Of a stretch of DNA of 64,000 nucleotides, positions 10,944 through 23,059 are shown one piece after another. Both the position numbers and the translations under genes were made by a program. This DNA is from Ligustrum vulgare (lineage: Eukaryota > Streptophyta > Magnoliopsida > Lamiales > Oleaceae). The DNA is taken from assembly GCA_963555705.1 (NCBI GenBank), contig OY743184.1:26560639-26624638 (forward strand), written 5' to 3'. The notes below the pieces were generated by a model, which was not told the origin of the DNA, did not search any database, and saw only the letters and a list, made by a program, of their open reading frames with translations. Positions within the stretch are counted from its first letter, which is position 1. The number at the start of each line of letters is the position of its first letter.

Positions 10944-11996
10944 CTATAACGACATACGTGTCGTTTAACTGTAATGGCACGTGTGTCGTTATGCCTATAA
11001 ATGCAATTGGACAGGTTCTAACTTATGAAATTATTAAATTTATGAACTTTTGGATATCGAGACTTGGTTTGAGGGTGTCGAAATAGGTGAATGCTTGAAT
11101 AGATTCGATAACAACATACTTGTCTTTCTAGTTATACCGTAGCGACATGTATGATGTTATGTCGATAAATGTAATTGGACAGGTTCTAACTTATGAAATT
11201 TATCTACCTTTGGACATCTAGATGTAGTTTGGGGTGTCTAAAAAGATGAATAGTTAAATAGATTCAATAACGGTATACTTTCCGTTCTAGTTATACCATA
11301 ATAGCATGCATACCATTATAACTTTAATTGATAATTGAATGGTTTAAATCCTAAAATTATGAAATTTAGGTATTTTTGGATGTTGAAGTATCATTTGGAG
11401 GTTTCGTAATAGATGAGTATTTAAGTGAAATACATAACGACATTCTTGTCGTTCTAGTTATACTGTAACGGCATGCATGTCGTTCAGACTTTAAATGTAA
11501 TCGGACATGTTCTAAATTCTAAAATTGTGAAATTTATGTAATTTTGGACATTAAGATGTCATTTGGAGATGTCAAAATAGATGAATTCTTAAGTAGATTG
11601 GATAGTAGCATACTTGTCATTCTAGTTTTACCTTAACGGCATGCATGTTATTATGAATTTAAATCGAAACGAACATGTTCTAATTCCTAACAATGTGAAA
11701 TCTAGGTACTTTTGGACATCGAAATGTCATTTGGAGGTGTCGAAATAGATGAATGCTTAACTAGATTAGATAATGACATACTTGCCGTTCTAGTTATACC
11801 ATACATGCATGCATGCCGCTATGACTTTAAATGCAGCTTGACATGCTCTAACACCTAAAATTATGAAATCGAGGTACTTTTGGACTTCAAAATGAAGTTT
11901 AGGGCATCAGAATAGATTAATGCTCAAGTAGATTGGATAATGGCATACTTGTCGTTCTAGTTATACAGTAACAGCGGGCCTTACGTTATGCTATTA
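10944..11996. repeat. Tandem array A, ~167-bp units
   Basis: Six to seven diverged head-to-tail units. The phase marker CTTGTCGTTCTAGTTATAC or close variants recurs near 11120, 11280, 11447, 11615, 11783 and 11950, spaced about 160-168 bp. Each unit also carries an ACGGCATGCATGTCGTTATG-like core, the words TTTTGGACATCGA and TCATTTGGAGGTGTCG, and AGATTGGATA. No coding potential. 11997-12267 is unremarkable single-copy-looking sequence ending in the motif GGACCATAAC, which belongs to array B. Confidence 0.88.
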
Positions 11997-12267
11997 ATTG
12001 CTTTCAGATTGATTTTTCGAGCGTTGTAGGTGCTTGTCAATGTTAGAACGTTTATTATACTGATTCAAAATTAATATCTCCAACTCTAACTACTCTATCA
12101 CATCTACTCCATCCTAAACACAATCTGTATTCATTTAAGATCCTTGAGTTTAACAAAACTAAGTGTTGTCAAAGTCATTATAACAAGACTTTAATTTTGA
12201 TAACTTTAAAATATTTACAACTTTAGGAGTTGAATAAAACTAGAAATTCGTAACGTAGGACCATAAC

Positions 12268-12463
12268 TGATATGATCCGGACCAGGCATCGAAGGGTGAA
12301 GTCGAGCCATCGACAATATGACAGTGATCTACTTGCAAAACGGAGCAAGTTCCATGTTGGGGTCGAGCCGAGAAGAGGGACAGATCAAGCCGAATCAAGG
12401 GATCAAAGTTATTTGTGCAGAAAAGTCATTACGGCCATAATGGAGGACCTTCACGACCGTAAA
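12268..12463 (+). repeat. Inverted 196-bp LTR fragment at the left edge of gypsy-2
   Basis: This is the first 196 bp of the same LTR family as gypsy-2 (TGATATGATCCGGACCAGGC...), but in plus orientation. It abuts the complete minus-strand LTR that starts at 12464. The outer flank is ATAAC (12263-12267); the flank after the far end of gypsy-2 is ACAAC (16690-16694). That suggests fragment and element now behave as one insertion in the tandem array. Confidence 0.85.
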
Positions 12464-13325
12464 TGATGAGATCCCAATCGGGGAATCTCGACAAACACAT
12501 GGAAATAACACAATTAAAACCTAGGAAAGATCTAAATCAGATCAAACACGAAAATAAACAAGAACACTAGGAAATAAACAACGAAATTAAAGATAGATCG
12601 ACAATAAAACCTTGACCCAACAATCATGACACAATTAATGACTATGCGGATTGAAGAACTAAAATTGGTGAACGCCACAAGGGTTGTCAATTCCTCGATA
12701 AGTTCGTTGGGTAAACGCCACAAAGATCGGATCTTTGATAAGTTCAAGAAAAAAGGGAATAACTCAACCTTTCAATTTGGAGAATCCTCTCTCAATTAAT
12801 CAAATAACTCAAACCGTTTTTTTACAATCATCAAAAAGGAATATAAATAAGAAAAATAACCTAGCCACTAATTGACTCAAAATAGAATTCTAATTAAGCT
12901 AAAATACTAAAATAGGCAAATAACTTAAAAATCAAAAAGGAAATAAAATAATTAAAATCCCACAAAATCTGGCCGCTACTCAGTTACGGCCGTGGAGAAA
13001 TTCGTTACGGCCGTAAAGACCTCTGGCTTAGATGTTACGGCCGTAAGGCTGGAAGTTACGGCCGTAAGCCTTATTCTGCTGAAATTCTTCTTTTTTTCCC
13101 GAGACTTGGTTACGGCCGTGATTATAAGGGTTATGGCAGTGAAGGTCCTCCATTACGGCCGTAATGGCTTTTCTGCACAAATAACTTCGATTCCTTGATT
13201 CGGCTTGATTCCTCCCTCTTTTCGGCTCAACCCCAACATGGAACTTGCTCCGTTTTGCACGTAGATCACTGTCATATTGTCGATGTCTCGACTTCACCCT
13301 TCGATGCCTGGTCTGGATCATATCA
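12464..13325 (-). repeat. 3' LTR of gypsy-2
   Basis: 862 bp, starting TGATGAGATCCC and ending GGATCATATCA. The U3 part carries about eight ACGGCCGT-type palindromes between 12970 and 13165. Relative to the other LTR it keeps about 25 bp (near 12503-12532) that the 5' LTR has lost. Confidence 0.92.
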
Positions 13326-13439
13326 TACTCCCTCTCTTGAAAAGGATTCGACCTCGAATCCATTTTTTGTCAGCTTTTCAAACTCATCTTGCTTTCCTGG
13401 GCTCAATGATCATTTTTAAGCTTCGTGCGATCTTTTAGA

Positions 13440-15453
13440 CTTTGGGCTGCTCATTTTTGCCAATGAATTTCTTTCCCGCCTTAAGTTCATGGCTTGATTT
13501 ATGTCCCTGCAAAACAGATTTAATAGAATTGAGGAGGGAATGGTTAGTTTGGTTAAGTGTAAGGCAAGAACCCTTGTACACCAACCTTTGTGCAAATAAA
13601 CTCAATTTAGGGGTGGACTCTCTTTTCTTTTTTCACTCATTCTCTCCTTTTTCTGAGGTCGTGGCCTCAACTCTCTTATTTTCAACTTTCACACCCTCTC
13701 CTTTTTCTAAGGTTGTGGCCTCAACACTCTTATTTCTTCTTTCAAACTCATGCTTGGTTTTTAACTGATCTTCTTGAACCTCTTTCGGAGCTAACGGAAC
13801 AAGGGTAATTTTCTTCCCACCCTTCATAAATGAATATTGATTCTTAAACCCATCGTGCACTACCCTCCTATCATGTTGCCATGGTCTCCCCAACAAAATA
13901 TGGCCAACATGCATAGGTACCACGTCACAAACCACCTCATCCTTATAACCCCCGATGGCAAAATTGACCTTAGCCTACTTATTTACCTTAATTTCTCCCG
14001 ACTCGGTCAGCCATTGCAATTTATAAGGGTTCGGATGTTTTATCAAGCTCAAACCCAATTTCTCAACCAACATCGTACTAACCACATTAGTACAACTTCC
14101 CCTGTCAATCACCATACCACAAACTTTTTTACCCACTAAGCACCTAGTATGAAAGAGATTATACCTTTGCTCACCAATTTCATCCACCCTGACCCTAGTA
14201 CTAAGGACACGCCGATTAACAAGTGAATCTTTAACAGTATAGGTCAACCCTTCCTCATCACTACTACTAGCCCCAACATCCACTAACTTAGGCATTCCCT
14301 TAAATGCATCCTCGGAACTAATTTCACCATTATCACGTAAGATCATTAGCCTCCTATTTGGACAATGGGATGCTATATGACCCGTACCCAAGCACTTAAA
14401 ACACTTAATATTTCTATCCCGAGTAGTTTGAGAATCAGAAATATTTTTACCTTTCGTTGTAGGCTCCTCCTTCCCTTTCGGGTTATGTTCATCATGATGT
14501 TCATGCTTCGGTTGTGATGTAGGATAAGATGGTGAGTGTCTTGCTGCCCCCTTTCGCCTTAGCTATCTTTCCACCTTCATGGCCATATGCACCATGTCCT
14601 CTAGCTCCACATAATGTTGTAGCTTAATGACATTGGCAATATCTCTATTTAGCCCACTCAAAAACCTAGCCATCGTAGCTTCCCGATCCTCCACCACGTT
14701 AGCCCGAATCATCGCTACCTCCATATCCTTATGATAATCTTCTACACTCCTCGACCCCTGAGTCATACCCTGCAGCATCTGGTAAATATCCATATAATAA
14801 TGATTCGGCACAAACCGCTTCCTCATTATGGTTTTTAATTCACCCCAAGTCTCCACCGGCTCCTCAAGGTTCCTCCTCCTACCCGTCACTAGTTGATCCC
14901 ACCAAATATTGGCATAATCTGTGAATTCAATCACAACTAATTTCACCTTCTTCTTTTCCGAATAATTATTACAATCAAAAAGCCGTTCGACCTTTGTCTC
15001 CCAATCCAAGTACGCCTCCGGATCACTCCTACCATGGAATGATGGTATTTTCACTTTAATTTTCCCAAGGTCGTCATCAACAATATCTCTACCCCCACGA
15101 TGCCTCCTAGCATCACGACGCTCCCTACCATGCCTCATCTCATACCTATCTCCTCTTTCCCTCATTCGCATACTTCCCAAAGATATACTTCCACTTTCAC
15201 TTCCCATGTGCTCATCATTCATACCAACCTCACGCCCATTACCTCTCCTAACCTGAGAACCATCATGAGATTGATCACGAGGTCTTTGTTCAGACACTGC
15301 ACCTCGATTCTCCATCTGAGCCATAAACCTCTCAAATTGCGTCCTCATTGCTGCAATATCATTATTACCCTATTCATCCTTTCTATTCACACCCCTGAGC
15401 TGTTTCCTGTCTCCAACAGAAGATGAAGATATGGAACCCTCTCTATCAAACAT
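13440..15453 (-). pseudogene. Gypsy-2 gag-protease polyprotein (broken)
   Basis: The likely start is ATG at 15453, with an early in-frame stop near 15370. The main open block 15348-14563 is a gypsy gag: an RGGRD-type basic region, a DPEAYLDWETKVERLFD capsid entry, then FVPNHYYMDIYQMLQGMTQG and EDYHKDME. Downstream frames give a CCHC knuckle, CFKCLGTGHIASHC (near 14405-14360), and a retropepsin with VIDRGSCTNVVS near 14105. Here the residue after the catalytic Asp is Arg. The last block, 13935-13633, has HILLGRPWQHDRR, then a Lys/Glu-rich tail with two VEATT-EKGE repeats. The RT is missing. Stops after VER and between blocks make it non-functional. Confidence 0.87.
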
Positions 15454-15838
15454 TTTTAATTTAAAAAAAAAATTTCTCCTCACGTGTATTTTCACTCTTC
15501 TATCCCTTCAAATTTCACCCAAGAACTAATCAAGGGTCGGAAAAAGGTAAGACACGAACAAGAACAAGAGAATTTGGAAATTGAGAAAATTCGGAATATT
15601 TGGGGAATATTTGGAATTTTCGGAATTTTTTTTAATTTGCCAGAGAATTGGACTACGAGTATGGTAGAAAAAAGGGAACTGGATTTGGACGAAAAACGAA
15701 CAAGAAGAACACTTTTGAATTTTTGGGACTGACTCTTATTGATCAAACTGAAGAAAATTATGACGACACGAAGAACGCGAAGAACACGAAAAAAAATCAA
15801 GAATTAACAAGAAACGCGAGAATCTGAAATAGATTCAA

Positions 15839-15850
15839 GCTCTGATACCA
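15839..15850 (-). promoter_or_regulatory. Primer-binding site of gypsy-2 (tRNA-iMet)
   Basis: The complement reads TGGTATCAGAGC, two bases from the end of the 5' LTR at 15853. Confidence 0.92.
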
Positions 15851-15852
15851 GA

Positions 15853-16689
15853 TGATGAGTTCCCAATCGGAAAATCTCGACAAACACGCGGAAAGCTAAA
15901 TCAGATCAAATACGAAAATAAACAAGAACACTAGGAAATAAACAACGGAATTAAAGATAGATCGACGATAAAACCTTGACCCGACAATCACAACGCAATT
16001 AATGACGATGCAGATTGAAGAACCAAAATTGGTGAACGCCACAAGGGTTTTCAATTCCTTAATAAGTTCGTTGGGTGAACGCCACAAAGATCGGATCTTT
16101 GATAAGTTCAAGGAAAAAAGGGAATAACTCAACCTTTCAATTTGGAGAATCCTCTCTCAATTAATCAAATAACTCAAACCGTTTTTTTACAATCATCAAA
16201 AAAGAATATAAATAAGAAAAATAACATAGCCACTAATTGACTCAAAATAGAATTCTAATTAAGCTAAAATACTAAAATAGGAAAATAACTTAAAAACCAA
16301 AAAGGAAATAAAATAATTAAAATCCCGCAAATCTGGCCGCTACTCAGTTACGGCCGTGAAGAAATTCGTTACGGCCGTAAAGGCCTCTGGCTTGGATGTT
16401 ACGGCTGTAAGGCTGGAAGTTACGGCCGTAAGCTTTGTTCTGCTGAAATTCTTCTTTTTTTCCTGAGACTTGGTTACGGTCGTGATTATAAGGGTTACGG
16501 CCGTGAAGGTCCTCCATTACGGCCGTAATGGCTTTTCTGCACAAATAACTTCGATTCCTTGATTTTGCTTGATCCGTCCCTCTTCTCAGCTCGACCCCAA
16601 CATGGAACTTGCTCCGTTTTGCGCGTAGATCACTATCATGTTGCCAATGGCTTGACTTCGCCCTTCAATGCCTGGTCCGGATCATATCA
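15853..16689 (-). repeat. 5' LTR of gypsy-2
   Basis: 837 bp, a close but clearly diverged match to 12464-13325 with a 25-bp deletion near 15893. ACGGCCGT-type palindromes lie between 16345 and 16530. The element is therefore much older than copia-1. Confidence 0.92.
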
Positions 16690-17402
16690 ACAACGATACA
16701 TATGCTGCTATAATGTGCCCATGACGGAAATTGTGTCATTATGTCTCTAAATTGTTTGGAATAATATGAACACTGATATACTGACTTATTAGAGTGACTT
16801 TATAGACAATAAGATGTCCACTACCCATGCAAATGAACGACAAGGCCGTTTATGACATAACGGCAGTTGTGCAGTTCTGTGTCTAAATGATTTGGAATGA
16901 CTTCGAAGATGATACTCTGAATTATTAAAGTGATTTTATAATAAAAATAAGATGTTCAATGTCTATGCAAACGATAGACAAGCCCATTTAGGATCATAAC
17001 GGTGTGTATGTTGCTTTAGTGTACCCATAACAACATTGTTACCGTTGCATATCTAAACTGCTTGGTATGACATTTAAATTGATACATTGACTTATTAGAA
17101 TGATTTTATTATAAAAAAAAAGAAAAAAAAAAGATGGTCAATGTCCATGCCAACTATAGACAAGTCCATTTAGGATCATAACGACACGTATACCGATTTA
17201 GTGTACCCATAATGGCATTGGCATCGTTACGTGCCTAAACTGGTTGGAATGACATTAAAAATAATACACTGACTTATTAGAGTGATTTTATAAAAAGATA
17301 ATATGTTCAATGTCTATGTAAACAATAGGCAAGCCCGTTTAGGACCATAACAACACGTATGCTGCTTTAGTGTATACATAAAGGCATTGGTGTCGTTATG
17401 TT
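16690..17402. repeat. Tandem array B, ~170-180-bp units
   Basis: About four units. The phase marker AGGATCATAACG or a variant occurs at 16990, 17172 and 17341, and the broken unit GGACCATAAC is at 12258 on the other side of gypsy-2. Units include TTTAGTGTACCCATAA, GGCATTGG-GTCGTT, GACTTATTAGAGTGATTTTAT and ATGTTCAATGTC. The shared word CATAACGRCA / TGTCGTTATG links it with arrays A and C. 17403-18030 shows nothing recognisable. Confidence 0.85.
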
Positions 17403-18157
17403 GACAGAATCTAACAACAAAATAAAGTGAAAACTCTATTAACTCCTTGCTAAATATTGAACTTATTGCAACATAGATAACAATAAATTCCACCACCTTC
17501 ATCAAGTCAATAAAAATTTATCAAGAAAAAATACGTAAAAATAATAGGAGTTTACATTTTCAAGAATATCAAAATGGATTAAAATCTGAAATGCAAATTA
17601 TATACTAATTCTAAAAATGTTCAATGACTACATAAGTGTGTTAAGTTCTTTGTAAACGGTAAATGATTTCTACTAGTAGTCTGATTGTGGCCAGTCTTCA
17701 AACATTTTGACTTGTATAATGTCACATTTGCTCGACCATTGTCTATATGCCTCCATGCTCACCCTCTTTCTCCAATAACTCTATGAAATAAAAAAGTGAT
17801 ATCTACACATTGTCCAACACATACATGACTGCAATTCAACATAAAACAAATAGATTTCAGTTGATCATGTCATAAAGTGCTACAATATACAAGTCAAAGT
17901 GCATAAAAATAAAAACTTTAATCAATACATGACGAGTGCTAATTATTAACCTATATCCAATAAAACCAAACTAGTCATATTTTCAAAGTCAATTATCATA
18001 CCCAATGTTAGGTAGTGTTAGTAAGAAATTAGATGATGCCACTTTTGCTGTTATGCATTGTAAATAATGACATACATGTCTTTAGTTTAAATTATGACTA
18101 CTCTAACATGTTAACTCAGTAAAACAAATATATATTAAACTTTTTATCACATTAAAA

Positions 18158-18412
18158 GTTATATGCACGTTGATAGTGGAAAAATAATATAAAGGCATGG
18201 GTGTCGTTTTAGATCACGGATAACGGCACATGTGATTATGAAAAATTCGTAAGCAAATGCATATATCAGCAAAAATTTCATAAACCCTACAAATTATATA
18301 CATGCTGATAGTGAAAAAAATAAGATAACAGAATGGGTGTCATTATTCATCACAGATAACGAGATATGTGACGTTAAGGCAAATTGTTAAGAAAAATGCA
18401 AAAACCAGCAAT
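18158..18412. repeat. Tandem array C, two ~134-bp units
   Basis: Copies begin TTATATGCACGTTGATAGTG (18159) and TTATATACATGCTGATAGTG (18294). Both contain a CATGGGTGTCGTT / AATGGGTGTCATT word and end near a run before ATCAGCA / ACCAGCA. The composition and TGTCGTT word resemble arrays A and B. A weaker partial copy may lie at 18030-18157. Confidence 0.75.
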
Positions 18413-18477
18413 ATTATAGTACTCTAGAACAAAAAGTTAGCAAAAAATGTGCATGAATTGATTGGGTGGAAAAACTA

Positions 18478-18665
18478 GGGCATGTTTGGTAGTCACTAGG
18501 GATATAAAGTCATTTGGCAAGCATGGATATTTTGAAAATTTTATAATATACTTTCTTTTATTTATTGAAGAAATCCATTTGACAAAACATTGTAGAAGGG
18601 GATCTATTTTACTACATTTAATGTTTGACAAGTCTATTTAACTAAAAACTCCTTGCTTATTTTTA
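18478..18665 (-). repeat. MITE-like dispersed repeat, related to 53705-53830
   Basis: The left edge reads GGGCATGTTTGGTAGTCACT, a common start for plant MITEs. On the minus strand it contains GTTTTTAGTTAAATAG followed by TAGTAAAATAGA, shared with 53719-53767 in the same order and spacing. Clear inverted termini and a target duplication were not established. Confidence 0.5.
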
Positions 18666-18745
18666 ATCTCAATCATTTTAATTTAATTAAGTTTTTTACG
18701 GTTTATTTAACTATTGGAGGATTAAGTGAATGAACTAACATTGAG

Positions 18746-18928
18746 ATGACCCAAAATCTAGAATATAGTGCATGTAGTTCCATAGATCAATTGCTAATAG
18801 GATGGATCTATTCCTCAATGACACGGAAGATAGCAATGAGAGTGATAGGTTCCTACAACTCAAATGAGCTCTGGATAGCTATCAAAGAGAGTTATAGAAT
18901 TCAAAACAAGTATAGAATCACCTTCTAA
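18746..18928 (+). pseudogene. Copia gag fragment
   Basis: 60 residues including CSSIDQLLIGWIYSSMT, AMRVIGSYNSNELWIAIKES and IQNKYRITF. This is the DQLLLGWLxSSM...VxGxxTSxELWxAIxExF pattern of the copia gag (UBN2) domain. No LTR, protease or pol sequence of the same element is visible next to it. Confidence 0.7.
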
Positions 18929-20749
18929 GCTGGAGATGATGGAAGATACACAAACAACAGCAACTACAAAGGGAGTAGAAGAGGCAAAATGATCTAGCAT
19001 GGCATGCAGACACGGGCCTGTAACCATGTTCTACAGACAAAGAGAATCTTAGTTTGAGCAATGAATATATAGGTAAGAGAATATACATATAAATTTCTTA
19101 TTCACAAGTAGGGCGTAACGTATGAATTGATACCAAACAATGTACAACTTAAGTTGACGTAAAGTGCAACCTTACTAACTTAAAATGTCTTCAAATGCTA
19201 AAGGGAATTGAATTATGTATTTAAGTGGAGATTTGCTTAAATGTGTAGTCTTCCGCAAATTTTGGTAACTTATGTGATGAATTATTTTTATCTTATGAGT
19301 ATCCGTAACATTAAAATTTACTAATATTTAGAATTTTTTAGATTTTTTCTCATCGACCCAAAACTTAATGCGGTGAAAGCTTAGTTTGTTGCCTTTGTAT
19401 AGAATTGGTTTCATTTTGGTTAGAAACCTGGAAAAAAATTATTTTAGGATAAATTTTGTTACTTTACTGAAGATAAGGTACTTCAAAGTTCGAGTTAATA
19501 CATTGATATATAGTCATAATTTGCATTTTTAGATATAAATCTTAATAGTTTTACCGAAAGATTATAACGTCTACCGAAAATCATCCTATAGATTTTTAGT
19601 GTATTCTATTGAAACCATGTATTTCAAAACATTCAGCCAAGAATATCAGATTGTTTAAAACTCATCACTAATCATGGAACAAGAGACTATTCAAATTTGC
19701 GTGCTCCATTTTTCAATGTTGTCTAGTGTTTCTCTACTTAAATACTTGTGATTTTATGCTGTGCGGGATATATGGTTTTTTACATTATGAGCTAAATATT
19801 TTTAAACAACATCATATTTTACTGTAATTACTTGATTTCTGTCTTTAACATATTACCACGGGGCACTGACTGTGAATTTCATCAAAATACTATTAAATTG
19901 GACAGGAAACAATAAAATTGAAATGAACAATGATCATCATGCCATATGCATTACGTCCATAGCAAGATTGAGTGCTTAAATCCTGCGGAAAAAATACTTC
20001 AATAGCCATCAAGTTTCAGAAAAGAAAAAAAACCAATAAAATGTTGGAAAGAATTTTAGAATTGAATTCAAATGAACATGAAGTGCATGTTTGAAAGAAA
20101 TTCAAGAATAAAGAAGAAGGAAAAAATAATATATTTTTGTACTAGGTGGCCACCAAGTATAGGCCTTTTTCGCCTCTTCCTTTGCAAATGTCGGTCAGGC
20201 TAAGGCACCTAGTACAAGAATTTCTTACCGCTAGGAATTTCTTGGCATATTTTCAATATTCAACTCGAATTTTAACTTATTTTTTGACTAATGCATAAAC
20301 TATTGGTGTGACTCATGGGAAGAGATGTGTCCAATTCTATATATATAATTGGATTAGTCTTTTATTAAACACATGAATTCTCATTGATTTTTTTACTTAT
20401 TGCTCTCCTTGCTTTGATAATAATACTCTTCTTGCATTCAAAATCACTCTTTGTATTCTTTTGGTGCATAATAAGAATACGAATTCTCTTGTATTTGTTC
20501 TATTCAAGTCCTTTTATTCAGTTCATTGTCGAAAAGTTAAAATTCTCCAATAATAACATTTTGATTTCATTGTATCTTGGAGGCTTATTTGATATCCCTT
20601 GTGCACTGTATTGTGCAAAAAATATATTCTTAAGGAAAGCGTATTTTTACATGCCTTGGAATCCATCAAAGTTTTACAAGTTTTTGCCATTATAACACAT
20701 CACAAATATTTCATCAACAATCTTAAGACTTTATTTCAAGCAAGTTGTG
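18929..20749. other. AT-rich stretch without recognised genes; small inverted repeat
   Basis: Nothing coding was recognised. A perfect 12-bp inverted repeat, TTGTACTAGGTG (20137-20148) and CACCTAGTACAA (20206-20217), encloses a GC-richer 57-bp loop. The last 500 bp directly upstream of the copia-2 gag may be its degenerate 5' LTR/leader. It has a TATATATATAA stretch near 20340, but no partner LTR or primer site could be found. Confidence 0.45.
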
Positions 20750-21363
20750 ATGGATCCTCTGGTATCTTCGTTTAGGGACTTTGCTGTGGACTTTGTGAAG
20801 TTGGAAAGGTTTGAAGGGTCAAGTTTTTTAAGCTGACAGAAAAACTACACTTTCTTCTTACCACGCTCAATGTGGTCTATATCCTAACTACTCCAAGACC
20901 GAAGGAAACTAAGGAAGTATCATTGACAAACATAAGGGCAAGGCTGAAATGGGATCAAGATGATTATATTTGCAAAGGCCACATTTGCGATGCCATGTCT
21001 AATGCTTATTTTGACCAATACCTTGGGTAAAGTACAACAAAAGAAATTAGGGATAAACTGGAAACAAAACATATGTCTAAAGATGCTACAAGTAAAAAAA
21101 AAATTCTTACATCTAAATTTCATCAATATCACATGGCTGAAACTTGAAACTCGAAAGGTAATGGAGCAATTTCATGAAATAGTACACATTTACAATCAAT
21201 TTCAAGCACATAATTTTCACATGGACGAATCATTTTTTTTTTCGTTCATTGACAAACTCTTCTCTAATTGGAAAGACTATAAGAACAATCTTAAGTATAG
21301 AAAGATGACTTATCTCTTGAAGACTTGGGCTAGCATCTTCGAATTACAGAAGAGTTCAGATTG
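20750..21363 (+). pseudogene. Copia-2 gag remnant
   Basis: ATG at 20750 opens MDPLVSSFRDFAVDFVKLER. After a stop and a frameshift, the frame gives KLHFLLTTLNVVYILTTPRP and KWDQDDYICKGHICDAMSN, then VMEQFHEIVHIYNQF and WKDYKNNLKYRK. This is the classic order of a copia gag of about 220 residues. Several shifts and stops are present. Confidence 0.85.
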
Positions 21364-21600
21364 AAGAATACTGATGCCAATTCCAATTGTAGAGATCGAT
21401 TTGTTCCTTCCAAATAAGAACATGCTTAAGGACTCCTTAGAGTCATTATCCTTGGACTTCTAATGTTTGGTGACCACAGGAACCGAAAATAATTCCTCCA
21501 TTGAAGGATCATAAGAAGCTAACCTTAACATAGATTATACCACTTAAGGTTCTTCAATAAATATCAATAATCCTGTCATCTAAAGTACATCTCGTGAAAG

Positions 21601-22920
21601 ATGGGGAAAGAACCCAAAAAGGACAATCACTTTTCAAAAGCAAACAAGAAGAGGAATCAAAACTTCAAAGAAAAGGACTTCAAGAATAAAAAAAGGTACC
21701 AACTATCATTGTGGAAAGATGGAAACTCTAATTTTGTGGCAAAGATCAGCGATGCGATTGTGGTGGAGGATGATAGCGAGTGGTGGATAGATTCAGGTTC
21801 CACAATGCATGTTTGCAAGAATTAAGACTTATTCACCACTTATGAGTCGGTTAATGAAGTCAAAGTTCTCTACATGGGAAACTCTTCTACCACTACCATT
21901 CGTGACAAAGGAAGTGTCAAATTGGAGTTTACATCCAAAGAGTTCCTATCTATCAATGATCTATATCATGTACCGAGATTTAGGAAGAATTTAGTTTTCA
22001 AGAGTCTTATTAACAAGTTTGGTTTTAAACTCGTGTTTGAGTCAAATAAACTTGTGTTGTCCAAAGGGGGTTTGTTCGTGGGAAAATGGTTCTTGTATGA
22101 GGGTATGTTTAAGTTGAACCTTAATAATAATTAAAAAAAAAATGTTTTTATTGTTGACTCATGTTCTTTATGTCATTCTAAATTACGATATGTAAATAAT
22201 CGAACATTGCATGATCTGAGTGTATTTAAATTAATCCCTATTACAAGTATGATATAATGAAAAATGCATGATATGTGCTCAAGAAAAAATTAATAAACTC
22301 ACTTTCCTAGTATTAAAAGAAAATCTACTTTGTTGGAACTCATTTATAGTGATGTGTGTGATTTGCATGAAACTCCTAGTAGAGAAAGAAAATATTACTT
22401 TGTTACTTTTATTGATGATTTCTCTAAACTTTTCTATGGGTACACCTTACGGGAACTGAGGAGAAGTCATAGAAAAAATTAAAATATATAAAAAACAAGT
22501 AGAAAATATATGCAATACCAAGATAAAATGTTTAAGGAGTGATAGAGGGGTGAATATCACTTTGCTGAATTTTGTGATAACTTAGGTATCATTCAAGAAA
22601 CTTCTATTGTCTATACTCATTAACAAAACGGTGTAATAGAAAGGTTATTGGGAAAAAGCACTCTTAAAAATGAAACCTAATCTATCATATTTGTGTGTTT
22701 GGGGTTATAGAACCGCAGTTAGAGTCCATGAACCTAAATTTAAAAAGTTAAGAGAAAAGGGAATCGAATATATATTTCTAGGGTATGCCAAGCTAAGCAA
22801 AGGTTATCCATTTCTTGCAATTAAACCTAATAATTCTATTAAAGTTATTAACGTTATAGAAGCCCAAGATGAAATATTCTATCAGAATAGGTTTTCTAAG
22901 ATACCTTAGTTAACTAGTGA
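21601..22920 (+). pseudogene. Copia-2 protease and integrase remnant
   Basis: A Lys-rich segment is followed by protease block EWWIDSGSTMHVCKN at 21778-21822, where the DSG catalytic motif is intact. Next come LYHVPRFRKNLV and the pre-integrase region. Integrase pieces include FIDDFSKLFYGY near 22410, a LRSDRG-like box near 22530, and NGVIERLL near 22630, in different frames. 22670-22909 is the integrase tail (KLREKGIEYIFLGYAKLSKGY). There are multiple stops and shifts. Confidence 0.83.
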
Positions 22921-23059
22921 TTCACTTCAATCTAATGAAATAGAACAAGGTGAATTATGTGTTAACAAAAGGAAAATTTTGGATGACATTTTAGGATTAA
23001 GGAGAAGAAAACGAGCTAGAAAAGAGAACCTTTAGACTTGATTTCATTATGCCTCTAGT

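Larger units (their letters stand above)
12464..16689 (-). mobile_element. Gypsy-2: gag-protease-only Ty3/gypsy LTR element
   Basis: LTRs lie at 12464-13325 (3') and 15853-16689 (5'). A tRNA-iMet primer site is at 15839-15850 and the polypurine tract is the complement of 13326-13340. The 2.5-kb interior encodes gag, a CCHC knuckle and a retropepsin, then the stretch that normally leads into RT. It then stops, reaching the 3' LTR with no RT, RNase H or integrase. The same truncated plan recurs in gypsy-3, so this looks like a non-autonomous family (a TR-GAG-like arrangement) rather than random decay. It is inserted between tandem arrays A and B. Confidence 0.9.

Noticed and set aside
12992..13363. 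Overlapping frames rich in GRN / VTAV repeats in the gypsy LTR (also 16344-16544 and 62386-62889)
   Set aside because: They are the ACGGCCGTAA palindrome array read as protein; they cross LTR boundaries and recur in every LTR copy.
20384..20695. 103-residue hydrophobic frame (possible small membrane protein)
   Set aside because: AT-rich composition yields Ile/Leu/Phe runs by chance; no homology recognised, no splice or promoter context, and the area is probably the decayed leader/LTR of copia-2.
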